NCBI GenBank assembly: GCA_002336985.1
Contig: DDFE01000068.1
Location: 1-7,448 of the forward strand
Source of the DNA: Sphingomonadales bacterium UBA1936
Lineage (GTDB): Bacteria > Pseudomonadota > Alphaproteobacteria > Sphingomonadales > Sphingomonadaceae
Length of the DNA: 7,448 bases
Direction: 5' to 3'
The notes beneath the pieces are model-generated. The model worked only from the letters and a program-made list of their open reading frames with translations. It did no database searches and was not told the DNA's origin. Positions 1-5,842 of this stretch are shown piece by piece. The stretch's first letter is position 1. Every line of letters starts with the position of its first letter. The translations under genes and the position numbers were made by a program.

Positions 1-38
1 ACCGGGCGTCCCTTCATCGTCGTGTCAACGTGACCCAT
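1..38 (-). CDS. 5' end of the next operon gene, product unknown
   Basis: Only the first dozen codons lie in the window, reading MGHVDTTMKGRP and then leaving the left edge. The start is supported by a strong ribosome-binding site, GGAGAAAG, ending 3 bases before the ATG (GGAG core 7 bases upstream). The gene begins 24 bases after the stop of the SDR gene on the same strand, so it probably belongs to the same operon. A second in-frame ATG (codon 8) gives MKGRP, which resembles the lead-in to the first strand of some short-chain dehydrogenases, but too little is visible to assign a family. Confidence 0.6.
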   Translation of the reverse strand, partial: MGHVDTTMKGRP

Positions 39-41
39 ATT

Positions 42-49
42 CTTTCTCC
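42..49 (-). promoter_or_regulatory. Ribosome-binding site for the gene starting at 38
   Basis: On the minus strand the bases read GGAGAAAG followed by AAT and ATG. This strong Shine-Dalgarno match is the main evidence that a real gene starts at the left edge of the window. Confidence 0.6.
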
Positions 50-62
50 GGCCGTCCGGCGC

Positions 63-824
63 TCAGGATGCGAAGTCGCGCGGCGTGGGCAGGCGGCGCA
101 GGTGCATGCCGCCGCTCACCCGTACCAGATCGCCCGTCGCCGTGCATTCGTCGCTTGCCAGCCACACGGCGGCGGATGCGACGTCTTCCGGCTCCGACAG
201 GCGGCCCGTCGGCGTCTCGCGCTCGAACGCCTCACGCATCGCCGGGTTCTCGAAATAGGCGCCGGTCATGCGCGTGCGGGTGAGGCCCGGCGCGATTGAA
301 TTGATGCGGATGCCCTGGCCGCCATATTCGACCGCGGCCACGCGCACGATCTTGTCGGCGGCGGCCTTGCTGCCCGCATAGGCGCCGAAGCGGGCACCGG
401 TCAGCTCGACCGTCAGCGACGAAATGGTGATGATCGACCCGCCATTGGTCATGGCCTTCGCCACGTCGCGGATGAACAGCGCGGTGCCGACGAAGTGCAG
501 CTTCGCCTGGTTGAGCAGCCCCTCGTAGGTTTCGTCCGCGATCAGCGACGCGTGGTTCACACCCGCCAGGTTGATCGCGATGTCGAGCCCGCCGAGCAGT
601 TCCGCAGCCGCGGCGACGCCCTTGCCGAGCGATGCTTCGTCGAGGATGTCGAGTTGCACGGTCGGCAGGCCCAGCGCCTTGCCGACTTCGGCGATCTTTT
701 CCGGATTGCGGCCGCCGAGTACGACCTTCGCACCCTCCGCCGTAAAGCGCTTTGCGACCGCCGCGCCCATGCCGTCAGCGGCCGACGTGCCGATCAACAG
801 TGCCTTTTTCCCTTGAAGTCTCAT
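63..824 (-). CDS. Short-chain dehydrogenase/reductase (SDR), NADP(H)-type
   Basis: A 253-residue single-domain classical SDR, a normal length for the family. These cytoplasmic enzymes interconvert hydroxyl and keto groups with NAD(P)(H). The Rossmann glycine motif is at residues 12-20 (GTSAADGMG), two residues longer between the first and second glycine than the usual TGxxxGxG. Arg39 after the second strand (GGR), with no acidic residue there, suggests NADP(H). NLAG is at 85-88. The catalytic residues are Ser136, Tyr149 and Lys153 (YAGSK). The fourth tetrad residue, normally Asn in an N-x-x-G-T context, aligns with His110 (HFVGT). The start overlaps the upstream SnoaL gene's stop as ATGA, indicating translational coupling. 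In this operon a role in oxidising a diol or alcohol made downstream of the Rieske enzyme is plausible but inferred; the substrate is unknown. Confidence 0.92.
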   Translation of the reverse strand: MRLQGKKALLIGTSAADGMGAAVAKRFTAEGAKVVLGGRNPEKIAEVGKALGLPTVQLDILDEASLGKGVAAAAELLGGLDIAINLAGVNHASLIADETYEGLLNQAKLHFVGTALFIRDVAKAMTNGGSIITISSLTVELTGARFGAYAGSKAAADKIVRVAAVEYGGQGIRINSIAPGLTRTRMTGAYFENPAMREAFERETPTGRLSEPEDVASAAVWLASDECTATGDLVRVSGGMHLRRLPTPRDFAS

Positions 825-1357
825 GCTGCCACCGCCTGTGCTGTCGTTTCGAAACCTTGTGCGAAAACCCGGTCTTCGCGGCCGCGCCGGCCGAAGATAC
901 GCGGGCTATCCGGCGACCGGTCCCACATGTCGGTGCGCGGTTCGGACGCGCTCCAGTCGGACACGAATTCGCGGTGTTTGATGCGCCATTCGCCGCCGCG
1001 CCGCTCGAAGGTATCGAGGTAGCGCCCGGCAACCATCATGCGGATGAGATCCCCCGCCGCATTCGCCATGTCGTGATAGGCGACGAAATAGGCTTCGGAC
1101 CAGGCGCGGTCGCCCGACACCTCGACCAGGATGTTGCCGATGACATGCTGCGTGCGCTCCATCGTCGCGAGCGTCGGCATAACCCATGCGACGAACGCAT
1201 CCACATCGCCCTTGAACGCGCCGTGATGGTCGGTGCCGTCGGGATGGAACACCGACCGGATGATCGCCTCGTCGACACGATCCAGCCCGCGCGCGAAGCG
1301 ATAGACCAGTTCGGTGCATGCCTGCTTGTCGAGCAGGACCTGGATTGCCTCGTCCAT
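821..1357 (-). CDS. SnoaL-like / NTF2-fold protein (first of three)
   Basis: A 178-residue protein of the SnoaL_4-like, NTF2-fold superfamily, which includes scytalone dehydratase, BaiE, LinA and also the beta subunits of ring-hydroxylating dioxygenases. Visible features are the N-terminal helix with Asp26 (GLDR), His71 (TQH), His95 (AYH) and the C-terminal strands GRYLD...W.I.HR...DW shared with the other two copies in this window. The Asp and two His residues match the spacing of catalytic residues in scytalone dehydratase and LinA, so an enzymatic role is favoured over a purely structural beta subunit; this is inference. The start is at 1357 rather than the in-frame ATG at 1369, because GGAGAGG sits 3 bases before the former and no Shine-Dalgarno precedes the latter. 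The gene begins 20 bases after the Rieske gene's stop, and its own stop overlaps the SDR start. Confidence 0.85.
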   Translation of the reverse strand: MDEAIQVLLDKQACTELVYRFARGLDRVDEAIIRSVFHPDGTDHHGAFKGDVDAFVAWVMPTLATMERTQHVIGNILVEVSGDRAWSEAYFVAYHDMANAAGDLIRMMVAGRYLDTFERRGGEWRIKHREFVSDWSASEPRTDMWDRSPDSPRIFGRRGREDRVFAQGFETTAQAVAA

Positions 1358-1360
1358 TTT

Positions 1361-1367
1361 CCTCTCC
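1361..1367 (-). promoter_or_regulatory. Ribosome-binding site fixing the SnoaL start at 1357
   Basis: The minus strand reads GGAGAGG then AAA and ATG. It overlaps the alternative upstream ATG (1367-1369), so initiation at that upstream codon is unlikely. Confidence 0.6.
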
Positions 1368-1377
1368 ATTGCCGCGT

Positions 1378-2754
1378 TCAGCGGTCCAGATATTTGTCTA
1401 GCGTGTGGTGGAAATGCCGGATGCGGCTTTCCTGGTAATGGGCGAGGTGAAGTTCGCGAGTTTTCGACATCTCCATGCCGGCCTGCACATGCGGCAAATT
1501 GTGCATGTCTTGCTCAAGGATTGCCCCGAGCTGGCCCAGGTGATCGGCGAAGCTCTCGTCAGGGTTGAGGAATGTCATCGACGGAACCGGCGCGGTCTCG
1601 CCCGGCTTAAGACGGCCAAGCAGGCGCACCTCCATCAGCGTGTGGCGGACGTCGTGCCAAGGCCGCCAGCGATAGACGACCGTCGGCTGGAATCCGCCCC
1701 AGGGCGAGAAGTTCGGGAAGACGTTATAGGTCAGCGCGTCCTGCACCTCGGCATCGCTCGCATGGTCCAGGTCTTGGCCGAACAGTTCCGAAAAGCGCTT
1801 GCGGTTGAAATCGCCCATCGTCGCCCGGGCACTCTTCCCCTCGGGCACGTCGATCGTCGTTCCCGGCTGCACGACGCGGCCGTTGTATTTGAGAAAATTG
1901 TTGATGATCTCCTGCTCGTCGTCGCTAACCCCGAGCGACGGAGACAGGACACCGAATGGCGTGATCGCGACGTTCACATTGTCGCCGTAGAGGTTGTATT
2001 TCGAGTTCGTGTCGCCCGTGAACGCCATGATCTGCGGATGGGTGGTGGAGACGTGGAATGCCTCCATGAACGCCTCTGCACAGGCTTTCCAGTTGGCCGG
2101 GATGACCTTTGCGACCCAGCTGGTCGTATAGGCCCGCTCATGCGTCCAGCGCCCGAATTGCTCGGGAAGGGGGGCGAGGAATTCCTCCAGCGTCGGTCCG
2201 CCTTCGGCCTCCTTGATGAAGATGTAGCCGCCCCATTGGCCGACCTGCGCCTCGGGCAGGGTCAGCTTGGACTCGTCGAGCTGCGGGAAGTCCCATTTGC
2301 AGGGAATCTGCTTCAGCGTGCCGTCGGTGTTCCAGGTGAACCCGTGATAGGGGCACTGGAAATCCTTCGCCCAGCCGGTTTCCGTCCGCAGCTTGCGGCC
2401 GCGATGCAGGCAGACGTTGTGAAAGGCGCGGACCGAACCGTCTGGCTGGCGCGTGACGAGGTACGAGCGGCCCGCGTTCTCGTAGAGGACATAGTCGCCG
2501 GGTTCCGGAAGTTCCTCCTGCCGCGCGGCGAACTGCCAGACGTTGGGCCACATCTTTTCGCATTCGGCGCGGAAGAATTCAGGGTCGGTGTAACGGCCGG
2601 TGTCGAGCGGCGCGTCGCCGAAATCCTGTTGCGAATGCTCGACAAGGAATTCGGGAACCGGGCGGCTGTCCATATAGGCCAGGCTGTCCCACGTCACCGA
2701 CGGGTAACCATCCGGCAGGACCGGTTTGCGAGGCGCTTTCGGGTCGAAGTTCAT
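1378..2754 (-). CDS. Rieske non-heme iron oxygenase, alpha (catalytic) subunit, copy A
   Basis: A 458-residue aromatic ring-hydroxylating oxygenase alpha subunit (COG4638-type), the usual length for the family. The N-terminal Rieske domain binds a 2Fe-2S cluster through Cys115, His117, Cys134 and His137 (CLH...CPYH). The C-terminal catalytic domain binds mononuclear iron through His234 and His239 (EAFHVSTTH) and probably Asp416 (EQDMHN). The position equivalent to naphthalene dioxygenase Asp205, which bridges the two metal centres, is Glu231. Such enzymes insert O2-derived oxygen into aromatic or other unactivated substrates and need an external reductase or ferredoxin, not found here. The reading frame stays open far upstream, but the start is set at 2754 by GAGAGG 3 bases before ATG and by the promoter-like region beyond. 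First gene of a leftward operon with SnoaL and SDR genes. Substrate not identifiable. Confidence 0.93.
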   Translation of the reverse strand: MNFDPKAPRKPVLPDGYPSVTWDSLAYMDSRPVPEFLVEHSQQDFGDAPLDTGRYTDPEFFRAECEKMWPNVWQFAARQEELPEPGDYVLYENAGRSYLVTRQPDGSVRAFHNVCLHRGRKLRTETGWAKDFQCPYHGFTWNTDGTLKQIPCKWDFPQLDESKLTLPEAQVGQWGGYIFIKEAEGGPTLEEFLAPLPEQFGRWTHERAYTTSWVAKVIPANWKACAEAFMEAFHVSTTHPQIMAFTGDTNSKYNLYGDNVNVAITPFGVLSPSLGVSDDEQEIINNFLKYNGRVVQPGTTIDVPEGKSARATMGDFNRKRFSELFGQDLDHASDAEVQDALTYNVFPNFSPWGGFQPTVVYRWRPWHDVRHTLMEVRLLGRLKPGETAPVPSMTFLNPDESFADHLGQLGAILEQDMHNLPHVQAGMEMSKTRELHLAHYQESRIRHFHHTLDKYLDR

Positions 2755-2794
2755 GGTCCTCTCACGCCCTTTTGTAACGGGTCTGCGAAACCGC

Positions 2795-2823
2795 ATCATG
2801 CCACCGGAAAAAATAAAAGACAA
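2795..2823 (-). promoter_or_regulatory. Candidate sigma70 promoter of the Rieske A operon
   Basis: On the minus strand TTGTCT (2818-2823) and CATGAT (2795-2800) are separated by exactly 17 bases, each matching the consensus at 4 of 6 positions. Transcription would start near 2788, giving a leader of about 34 bases before the ATG at 2754. The -35 overlaps the palindrome at 2815-2838. Predicted by eye only. Confidence 0.4.
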
Positions 2824-2838
2824 TCGTGATTGTTTTTT
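2815..2838. promoter_or_regulatory. Operator-like palindrome in the divergent region
   Basis: The core ACAATC-GT-GATTGT (2820-2833) is a perfect inverted repeat with a 2-base centre. It extends by four further A-T pairs on each side after one G-T mismatch. It covers the -35 of the candidate leftward promoter, a typical position for a repressor of the MarR, TetR or GntR kind. No regulator gene is in the window, so the binding protein is unknown. It is A/T-rich with no GC stem, so a rho-independent terminator is less likely. Confidence 0.5.
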
Positions 2839-2889
2839 GATTTTGCGGTAATGGGAATGGAAGAAACGAGACTGGGAGAAGGGTAAGCG

Positions 2890-3861
2890 ATGCGTGCTGT
2901 GCAGATCCGTGGCGGCAAGGGAACCGCCGATGACGTGTTCGTCGATGAGGTCGCAAAACCGTCGCCCAAACCGCACGAAATCCTGATCAAGGTGGCGTCC
3001 GCAGGCGTGAATCGCCCGGACATCGCCCAGCGAGAGGGCAATTATCCGCCACCGCCCGGAGCATCGGACGTGATGGGCCTCGAAGTGGCGGGCACCGTCG
3101 AAGCGGTCGGCGAGTCGGTCGATCGCTGGCGGGCGGGCGACCGCGTCGCCGCACTGCTGCCGGGCGGCGGATATGCGGAATACGCCGTCGTCGATGCGCG
3201 CCACGCGCTGCCGGTTCCCGAGTCGATGGATATCGATGACGCGGGTGCGCTGCCCGAGACCGTCTTCACGGTTTTCACCAATTTGTTCGAACGCGGGCGG
3301 CTGGCGCCCGGCGAAACCGTGCTGATCCACGGTGCCAACAGCGGCATCGGCGCGACCGCGATCCTGATGGCGAAGGCGCAGGGGGCGCGTGTCATCGCGA
3401 CCGCGCGCGGCGCCGACAAGGTTGCGCGCGCAATCGCACTGGGCGCCGATCAGGGAATCGATGTCACGGCGGAGGATTTCGCTGTCGCCGCGCGCGCGGC
3501 GGGCGGAGTCGACGTGGTGCTGGACATCATCGGAGGCGATTATTTCCGCCGCAACATCGACGCACTCAATCCCGATGGACGGCTGGTGCAGATCGCGACG
3601 CTCGGCGGCAACATCGTCGAGGCCGACCTGCTGCAACTGATGTTCAAGCGGCTGACCTTGACGGCTTCGACGTTGCGTGGACGGCCCGCGGACGAGAAGG
3701 CGCGGCTGACCGCGGCGATTGCGGACGCCGCATGGCCCTGGTTCACATCGGGCAAGATCCGCATGCCGGTCGAAAAGCGGTTTCCGCTCGACCTGGCCGG
3801 CGCCGCGCAGGCCTGGCTGGAACAGGGCAACCAGTTCGGCAAGGTGGTCCTGCTTCCCTAG
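2890..3861 (+). CDS. Zinc-free NAD(P)H:quinone oxidoreductase, PIG3-like (MDR superfamily)
   Basis: A 323-residue medium-chain dehydrogenase/reductase of the quinone oxidoreductase branch. The N-terminal GroES-like domain has the PIG3-type stretch AGVNRPDIAQREGNYPPP (39-56) and GLEVAG (63-68) where zinc-dependent alcohol dehydrogenases have GHE; no catalytic or structural zinc cysteines are present. The Rossmann domain has HGANSGIG at 147-154 and an ATARG stretch near 170 in the region that contacts the NADPH phosphate in this family. Relatives reduce quinones or alpha,beta-unsaturated ketones with NADPH in the cytoplasm. The start has GGAGAAGGG about 6 bases upstream. Transcribed divergently from the Rieske A operon, possibly under shared control, and convergent with Rieske B with only 9 bases between the stops. 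A role on quinone or enone intermediates of the local pathway is inference. Confidence 0.92.
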   Translation: MRAVQIRGGKGTADDVFVDEVAKPSPKPHEILIKVASAGVNRPDIAQREGNYPPPPGASDVMGLEVAGTVEAVGESVDRWRAGDRVAALLPGGGYAEYAVVDARHALPVPESMDIDDAGALPETVFTVFTNLFERGRLAPGETVLIHGANSGIGATAILMAKAQGARVIATARGADKVARAIALGADQGIDVTAEDFAVAARAAGGVDVVLDIIGGDYFRRNIDALNPDGRLVQIATLGGNIVEADLLQLMFKRLTLTASTLRGRPADEKARLTAAIADAAWPWFTSGKIRMPVEKRFPLDLAGAAQAWLEQGNQFGKVVLLP

Positions 3862-3870
3862 CAGGACGCC

Positions 3871-5235
3871 TTACCGCGCCAGATAGTCGTCGATCACCAT
3901 GTGCAGGTGGCGGATGCGCGATTCCTGATAGTTGCCGAGCGTCTCGCCACGCTTCTTCGACGACTGGAAGCCGCGATACTGGCGCGCGAGATTGTCGGTG
4001 TCCTGGTCGAATGTCGCACCGAGCCAGGGTTCGATTCCCGGCGCATCGGCATAGCTCTGGTCGTGCGCGATCCGCACTGGCTCGACCGGATCGGGATGCT
4101 CCTCGCCATCGCGCAGGGGACGCAGGAACAGCAGGTCGAACAGCGTGCGGCCGGGATCGTTTCCGATCGGGCGGAAGCGGTACACCATCGGCAGCGAAAC
4201 GCCGGGGAACATGCACATGTTCGGGAACAGGTGATATTCGATCGAATCGAGCATCTCGCTGTCCGAAAAGGCGCTGAGGTCCATCCCCCATTTGTTGCCC
4301 AAATTTTCCCGCCGCCAATCCGCCGCGACCGAACGCGCTGTGCGTCCCTCGGGTACGATGGTGCCGGCGGGCAGGTGCATCTTGTCGGCGATTTCCTGTT
4401 CGGTCTGCGCCTGGGGATAATGCGGGCTGGGGATGCCGTGCGTGTGGACGAAGCGCGACACATTGTCGCCGAACACGTCGTACTGGGCGTTGGCGTCACC
4501 CGCGAAGGGCAGGTTTTGCGAATGGGTTTCGAAGACGTGATAGGCTTCGAGAAATGCTTCCTGCGCCGCCTTCCAGTTGGTGTTGAGCTCCTTCTGGACG
4601 TGCACCGCGACAGCGCGGCGGCCGAGGTCCCATCCGTCGCGCAGATGTTCGGGCAGCACGCCGAGGAAATCCTCGAGCGGTTCAGCATTCTCATCCATGT
4701 TGATGAAGACGAAACCGCCCCAGGTGCCGACCTTCGCCTGCGGCAGGTTGAAGGACTCGTCCTTCACATGCGGGAAGTCCCAGCGGCAGGGGATCGATTT
4801 CAGGTCGCCCTCGATCGACCAGGTCCAGCCATGATAGGGGCAGCGCAATTCCGGCGTCCATCCGGCATCGTTCGGCTGGCGAAGCTGCGTTCCGCGGTGG
4901 AGGCAGGCGTTGTGGAAAGCGCGGATGGTGTCGTCATCCCCGCGCATGATGATCAGCGAATGGGGGCCGACCTCATAGGTCACATACTCGCCCGACTCGC
5001 GGATATCCTCGACCCGGCAGACCCACTGCCAGACCTTGGGCCAGAGCTTCTTCATTTCGAGGTCGAAGAAGTCCTGCGAATAATAACGCTCATAAGGAAT
5101 GTCGCCGTCGCCCAGAAACAGCGGGGATTCGGTGACGAGCGCTTCGGGAACCGGCTGACCGTCGGCGAGGATGATATCGCGGGTGCTGGGGCCGGGGCAG
5201 CGGTGATCGCCGGGCTTCATGTCGAAATCTGCCAT
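3871..5235 (-). CDS. Rieske non-heme iron oxygenase, alpha (catalytic) subunit, copy B
   Basis: A 454-residue paralogue of the oxygenase at 1378-2754, similar along its whole length and sharing the C-terminal YQESRIRH stretch. Rieske ligands are Cys111, His113, Cys132 and His135 (CLHRG...CPYHGW). Mononuclear iron ligands are His233 and His238 (EAYHVFETH) and probably Asp412 (DQDTDN). Glu230 occupies the inter-centre bridging position. All metal ligands are intact, so it should be active given an external electron-transfer chain, which is not encoded here. The start at 5235 has GAGG 7 bases upstream and lies 1 base after the stop of the SnoaL gene, so translation is probably coupled. The open frame extends further upstream through the SnoaL gene, but that extension looks non-coding. 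Sequence differences from copy A, such as C-terminal NLARQYRGF against NLPHVQAGM, suggest a different substrate or step. Confidence 0.93.
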   Translation of the reverse strand: MADFDMKPGDHRCPGPSTRDIILADGQPVPEALVTESPLFLGDGDIPYERYYSQDFFDLEMKKLWPKVWQWVCRVEDIRESGEYVTYEVGPHSLIIMRGDDDTIRAFHNACLHRGTQLRQPNDAGWTPELRCPYHGWTWSIEGDLKSIPCRWDFPHVKDESFNLPQAKVGTWGGFVFINMDENAEPLEDFLGVLPEHLRDGWDLGRRAVAVHVQKELNTNWKAAQEAFLEAYHVFETHSQNLPFAGDANAQYDVFGDNVSRFVHTHGIPSPHYPQAQTEQEIADKMHLPAGTIVPEGRTARSVAADWRRENLGNKWGMDLSAFSDSEMLDSIEYHLFPNMCMFPGVSLPMVYRFRPIGNDPGRTLFDLLFLRPLRDGEEHPDPVEPVRIAHDQSYADAPGIEPWLGATFDQDTDNLARQYRGFQSSKKRGETLGNYQESRIRHLHMVIDDYLAR

Positions 5236-5236
5236 G

Positions 5237-5749
5237 TCAGGTCCTCGATGTTTGGCTGGGGTCGGTGCCAAGGCGTCCGCCGCGCAAGGCCTTGGGAGTG
5301 CGGTCGAACCAGTCGTCGGCCGCCGGGTCGGTTCGCGTCCAGTCGACGATCTCGCGGCGGTGGGTGATCGCCCAGGCACCGTCGCGGCGTTCGTATTCGT
5401 CGAGATAGCGGCCGGAAATCTGCAAGTCCTGCAGCCCTTCGCCCGCGTCGCGGCGGTGCCAGGCGTGGAAATAGATTTCGCCTGTCGCGCGGTCGCCATC
5501 CAGGGCGATCAGCGACTGGCCGGTCATGTGCCAGGTCGATGGATAGCGGGTCAGCAGTTCCTGCGCGAAGTCCACGAAATCGGCGGCGGATCCGGTGAAG
5601 AAACCGTAGTCGACCGTCGCGCCGGGATGGAAGCTCGCCTTTTGCAGTGCGCCGTCCAGCCGGTCCTGCCCGCGCATGTATTGCGCCACGCAATCGAGGA
5701 TCGCCGCACGGTCGGCGAGTTCGGCAGGTTCGAGGGGCTTTACGGCCAT
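5237..5749 (-). CDS. SnoaL-like / NTF2-fold protein (second of three)
   Basis: A 170-residue SnoaL_4-like protein homologous to those at 821-1357 and 5843-6340. Asp29 (GQDR), His74 (TWH) and His98 (AWH) match the Asp/His/His set of the other copies, followed by GRYLDEYERRDGAW and THRREIVDW. The position after TWH where the others have Asn is Gln78. The start is placed at the ATG at 5749, with GGAG 5 bases upstream; a GTG two codons earlier (5755) would overlap that Shine-Dalgarno. It is the first gene of a leftward pair and is followed after 1 base by Rieske B, so order here is SnoaL then oxygenase, the reverse of the other module. It could act as an accessory subunit or as a separate dehydratase/isomerase on the oxygenase product; sequence alone does not settle this. 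Confidence 0.85.
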   Translation of the reverse strand: MAVKPLEPAELADRAAILDCVAQYMRGQDRLDGALQKASFHPGATVDYGFFTGSAADFVDFAQELLTRYPSTWHMTGQSLIALDGDRATGEIYFHAWHRRDAGEGLQDLQISGRYLDEYERRDGAWAITHRREIVDWTRTDPAADDWFDRTPKALRGGRLGTDPSQTSRT

Positions 5750-5754
5750 TTCCA

Positions 5755-5758
5755 CTCC
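5755..5758 (-). promoter_or_regulatory. Ribosome-binding site fixing the SnoaL start at 5749
   Basis: GGAG on the minus strand lies 5 bases before the ATG at 5749. It selects that codon over the in-frame GTG at 5755, which has no properly spaced Shine-Dalgarno. Confidence 0.5.
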
Positions 5759-5789
5759 GTGTTCACGTCGCTTTGCGATCGTGGCCTGA

Positions 5790-5818
5790 TTGCCAATGAA
5801 ATACAGTCAGGATATCCT
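5790..5818 (+). promoter_or_regulatory. Candidate sigma70 promoter of the plus-strand SnoaL gene
   Basis: TTGCCA (5790-5795, five of six matches) and TATCCT (5813-5818, four of six) are spaced by exactly 17 bases. Transcription would start near 5825, about 18 bases before the ATG at 5843. On the opposite strand a weaker pair, TTAAAA (5823-5828) and TGTATT (5800-5805), also with 17-base spacing, could drive the leftward SnoaL-Rieske B pair. Both are by-eye predictions. Confidence 0.5.
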
Positions 5819-5824
5819 GTATTT
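5799..5824. promoter_or_regulatory. Nested inverted repeats, operator-like
   Basis: Outer arms AAATACAG (5799-5806) and CTGTATTT (5817-5824) are perfect reverse complements with a 10-base spacer. Within and across them lies a second perfect 12-base palindrome, CAGGATATCCTG (5808-5819), centred two bases to the right. Together they cover the -10 and most of the spacer of the plus-strand promoter candidate, and the proposed minus-strand elements. This placement suits a repressor controlling both divergent units. The sequence differs from the palindrome at 2815-2838, so a different regulator is likely. Confidence 0.55.
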
Positions 5825-5842
5825 TTAATGGGAGAGCGCTGC

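Larger units (their letters stand above)
2755..2889. promoter_or_regulatory. Divergent intergenic control region
   Basis: A 135-bp non-coding gap between the starts of the leftward Rieske operon and the rightward quinone oxidoreductase. It contains an A/T-rich core (about 2809-2844) that contrasts sharply with the GC-rich genes. The core holds a palindrome and a minus-strand promoter candidate, listed separately. I saw no convincing sigma70 promoter on the plus strand; TAATGG at 2849-2854 is a weak -10 candidate. The quinone oxidoreductase has its own Shine-Dalgarno (GGAGAAGGG, about 2875-2883). Confidence 0.7.

Noticed and set aside
821..1357. Calling the SnoaL proteins ring-hydroxylating dioxygenase beta subunits outright
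   Set aside because: The fold and size fit, but the conserved Asp/His/His set, the variable gene order and the bridging Glu of the oxygenases make a firm beta-subunit call unsafe.
1405..2829. A 474-codon plus-strand open frame opposite the first Rieske gene
   Set aside because: It is antisense to a protein with intact metal-binding motifs, has no recognisable domains and an arginine-rich, low-complexity composition typical of antisense frames in GC-rich DNA.
2809..2838. Rho-independent terminator at the A-tract/T-tract palindrome
   Set aside because: The stem is almost all A-T with a 2-base centre, and it lies between two divergent gene starts where a terminator has no obvious purpose. An operator is the better reading.
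2755..3636. Upstream extension of Rieske A into a 752-residue protein
   Set aside because: The extension runs through the AT-rich control region and antisense to the quinone oxidoreductase, with no domain. A proper Shine-Dalgarno and family-typical N-terminus exist at 2754.
3901..5367. A 488-codon plus-strand open frame opposite the second Rieske gene
   Set aside because: Same reasoning: a composition artefact of a high-GC antisense frame, and it extends across the boundary between two well-supported genes.
5236..5499. Upstream extension of Rieske B by 88 residues
   Set aside because: It overlaps the SnoaL coding sequence in another frame and is low-complexity. The ATG at 5235 has a Shine-Dalgarno and gives the normal family length.
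5219..5842. Upstream extension of the plus-strand SnoaL gene to 373 residues
   Set aside because: The added portion is antisense to the neighbouring SnoaL gene and crosses the promoter region. The start at 5843 fits the family length and has a ribosome-binding site.
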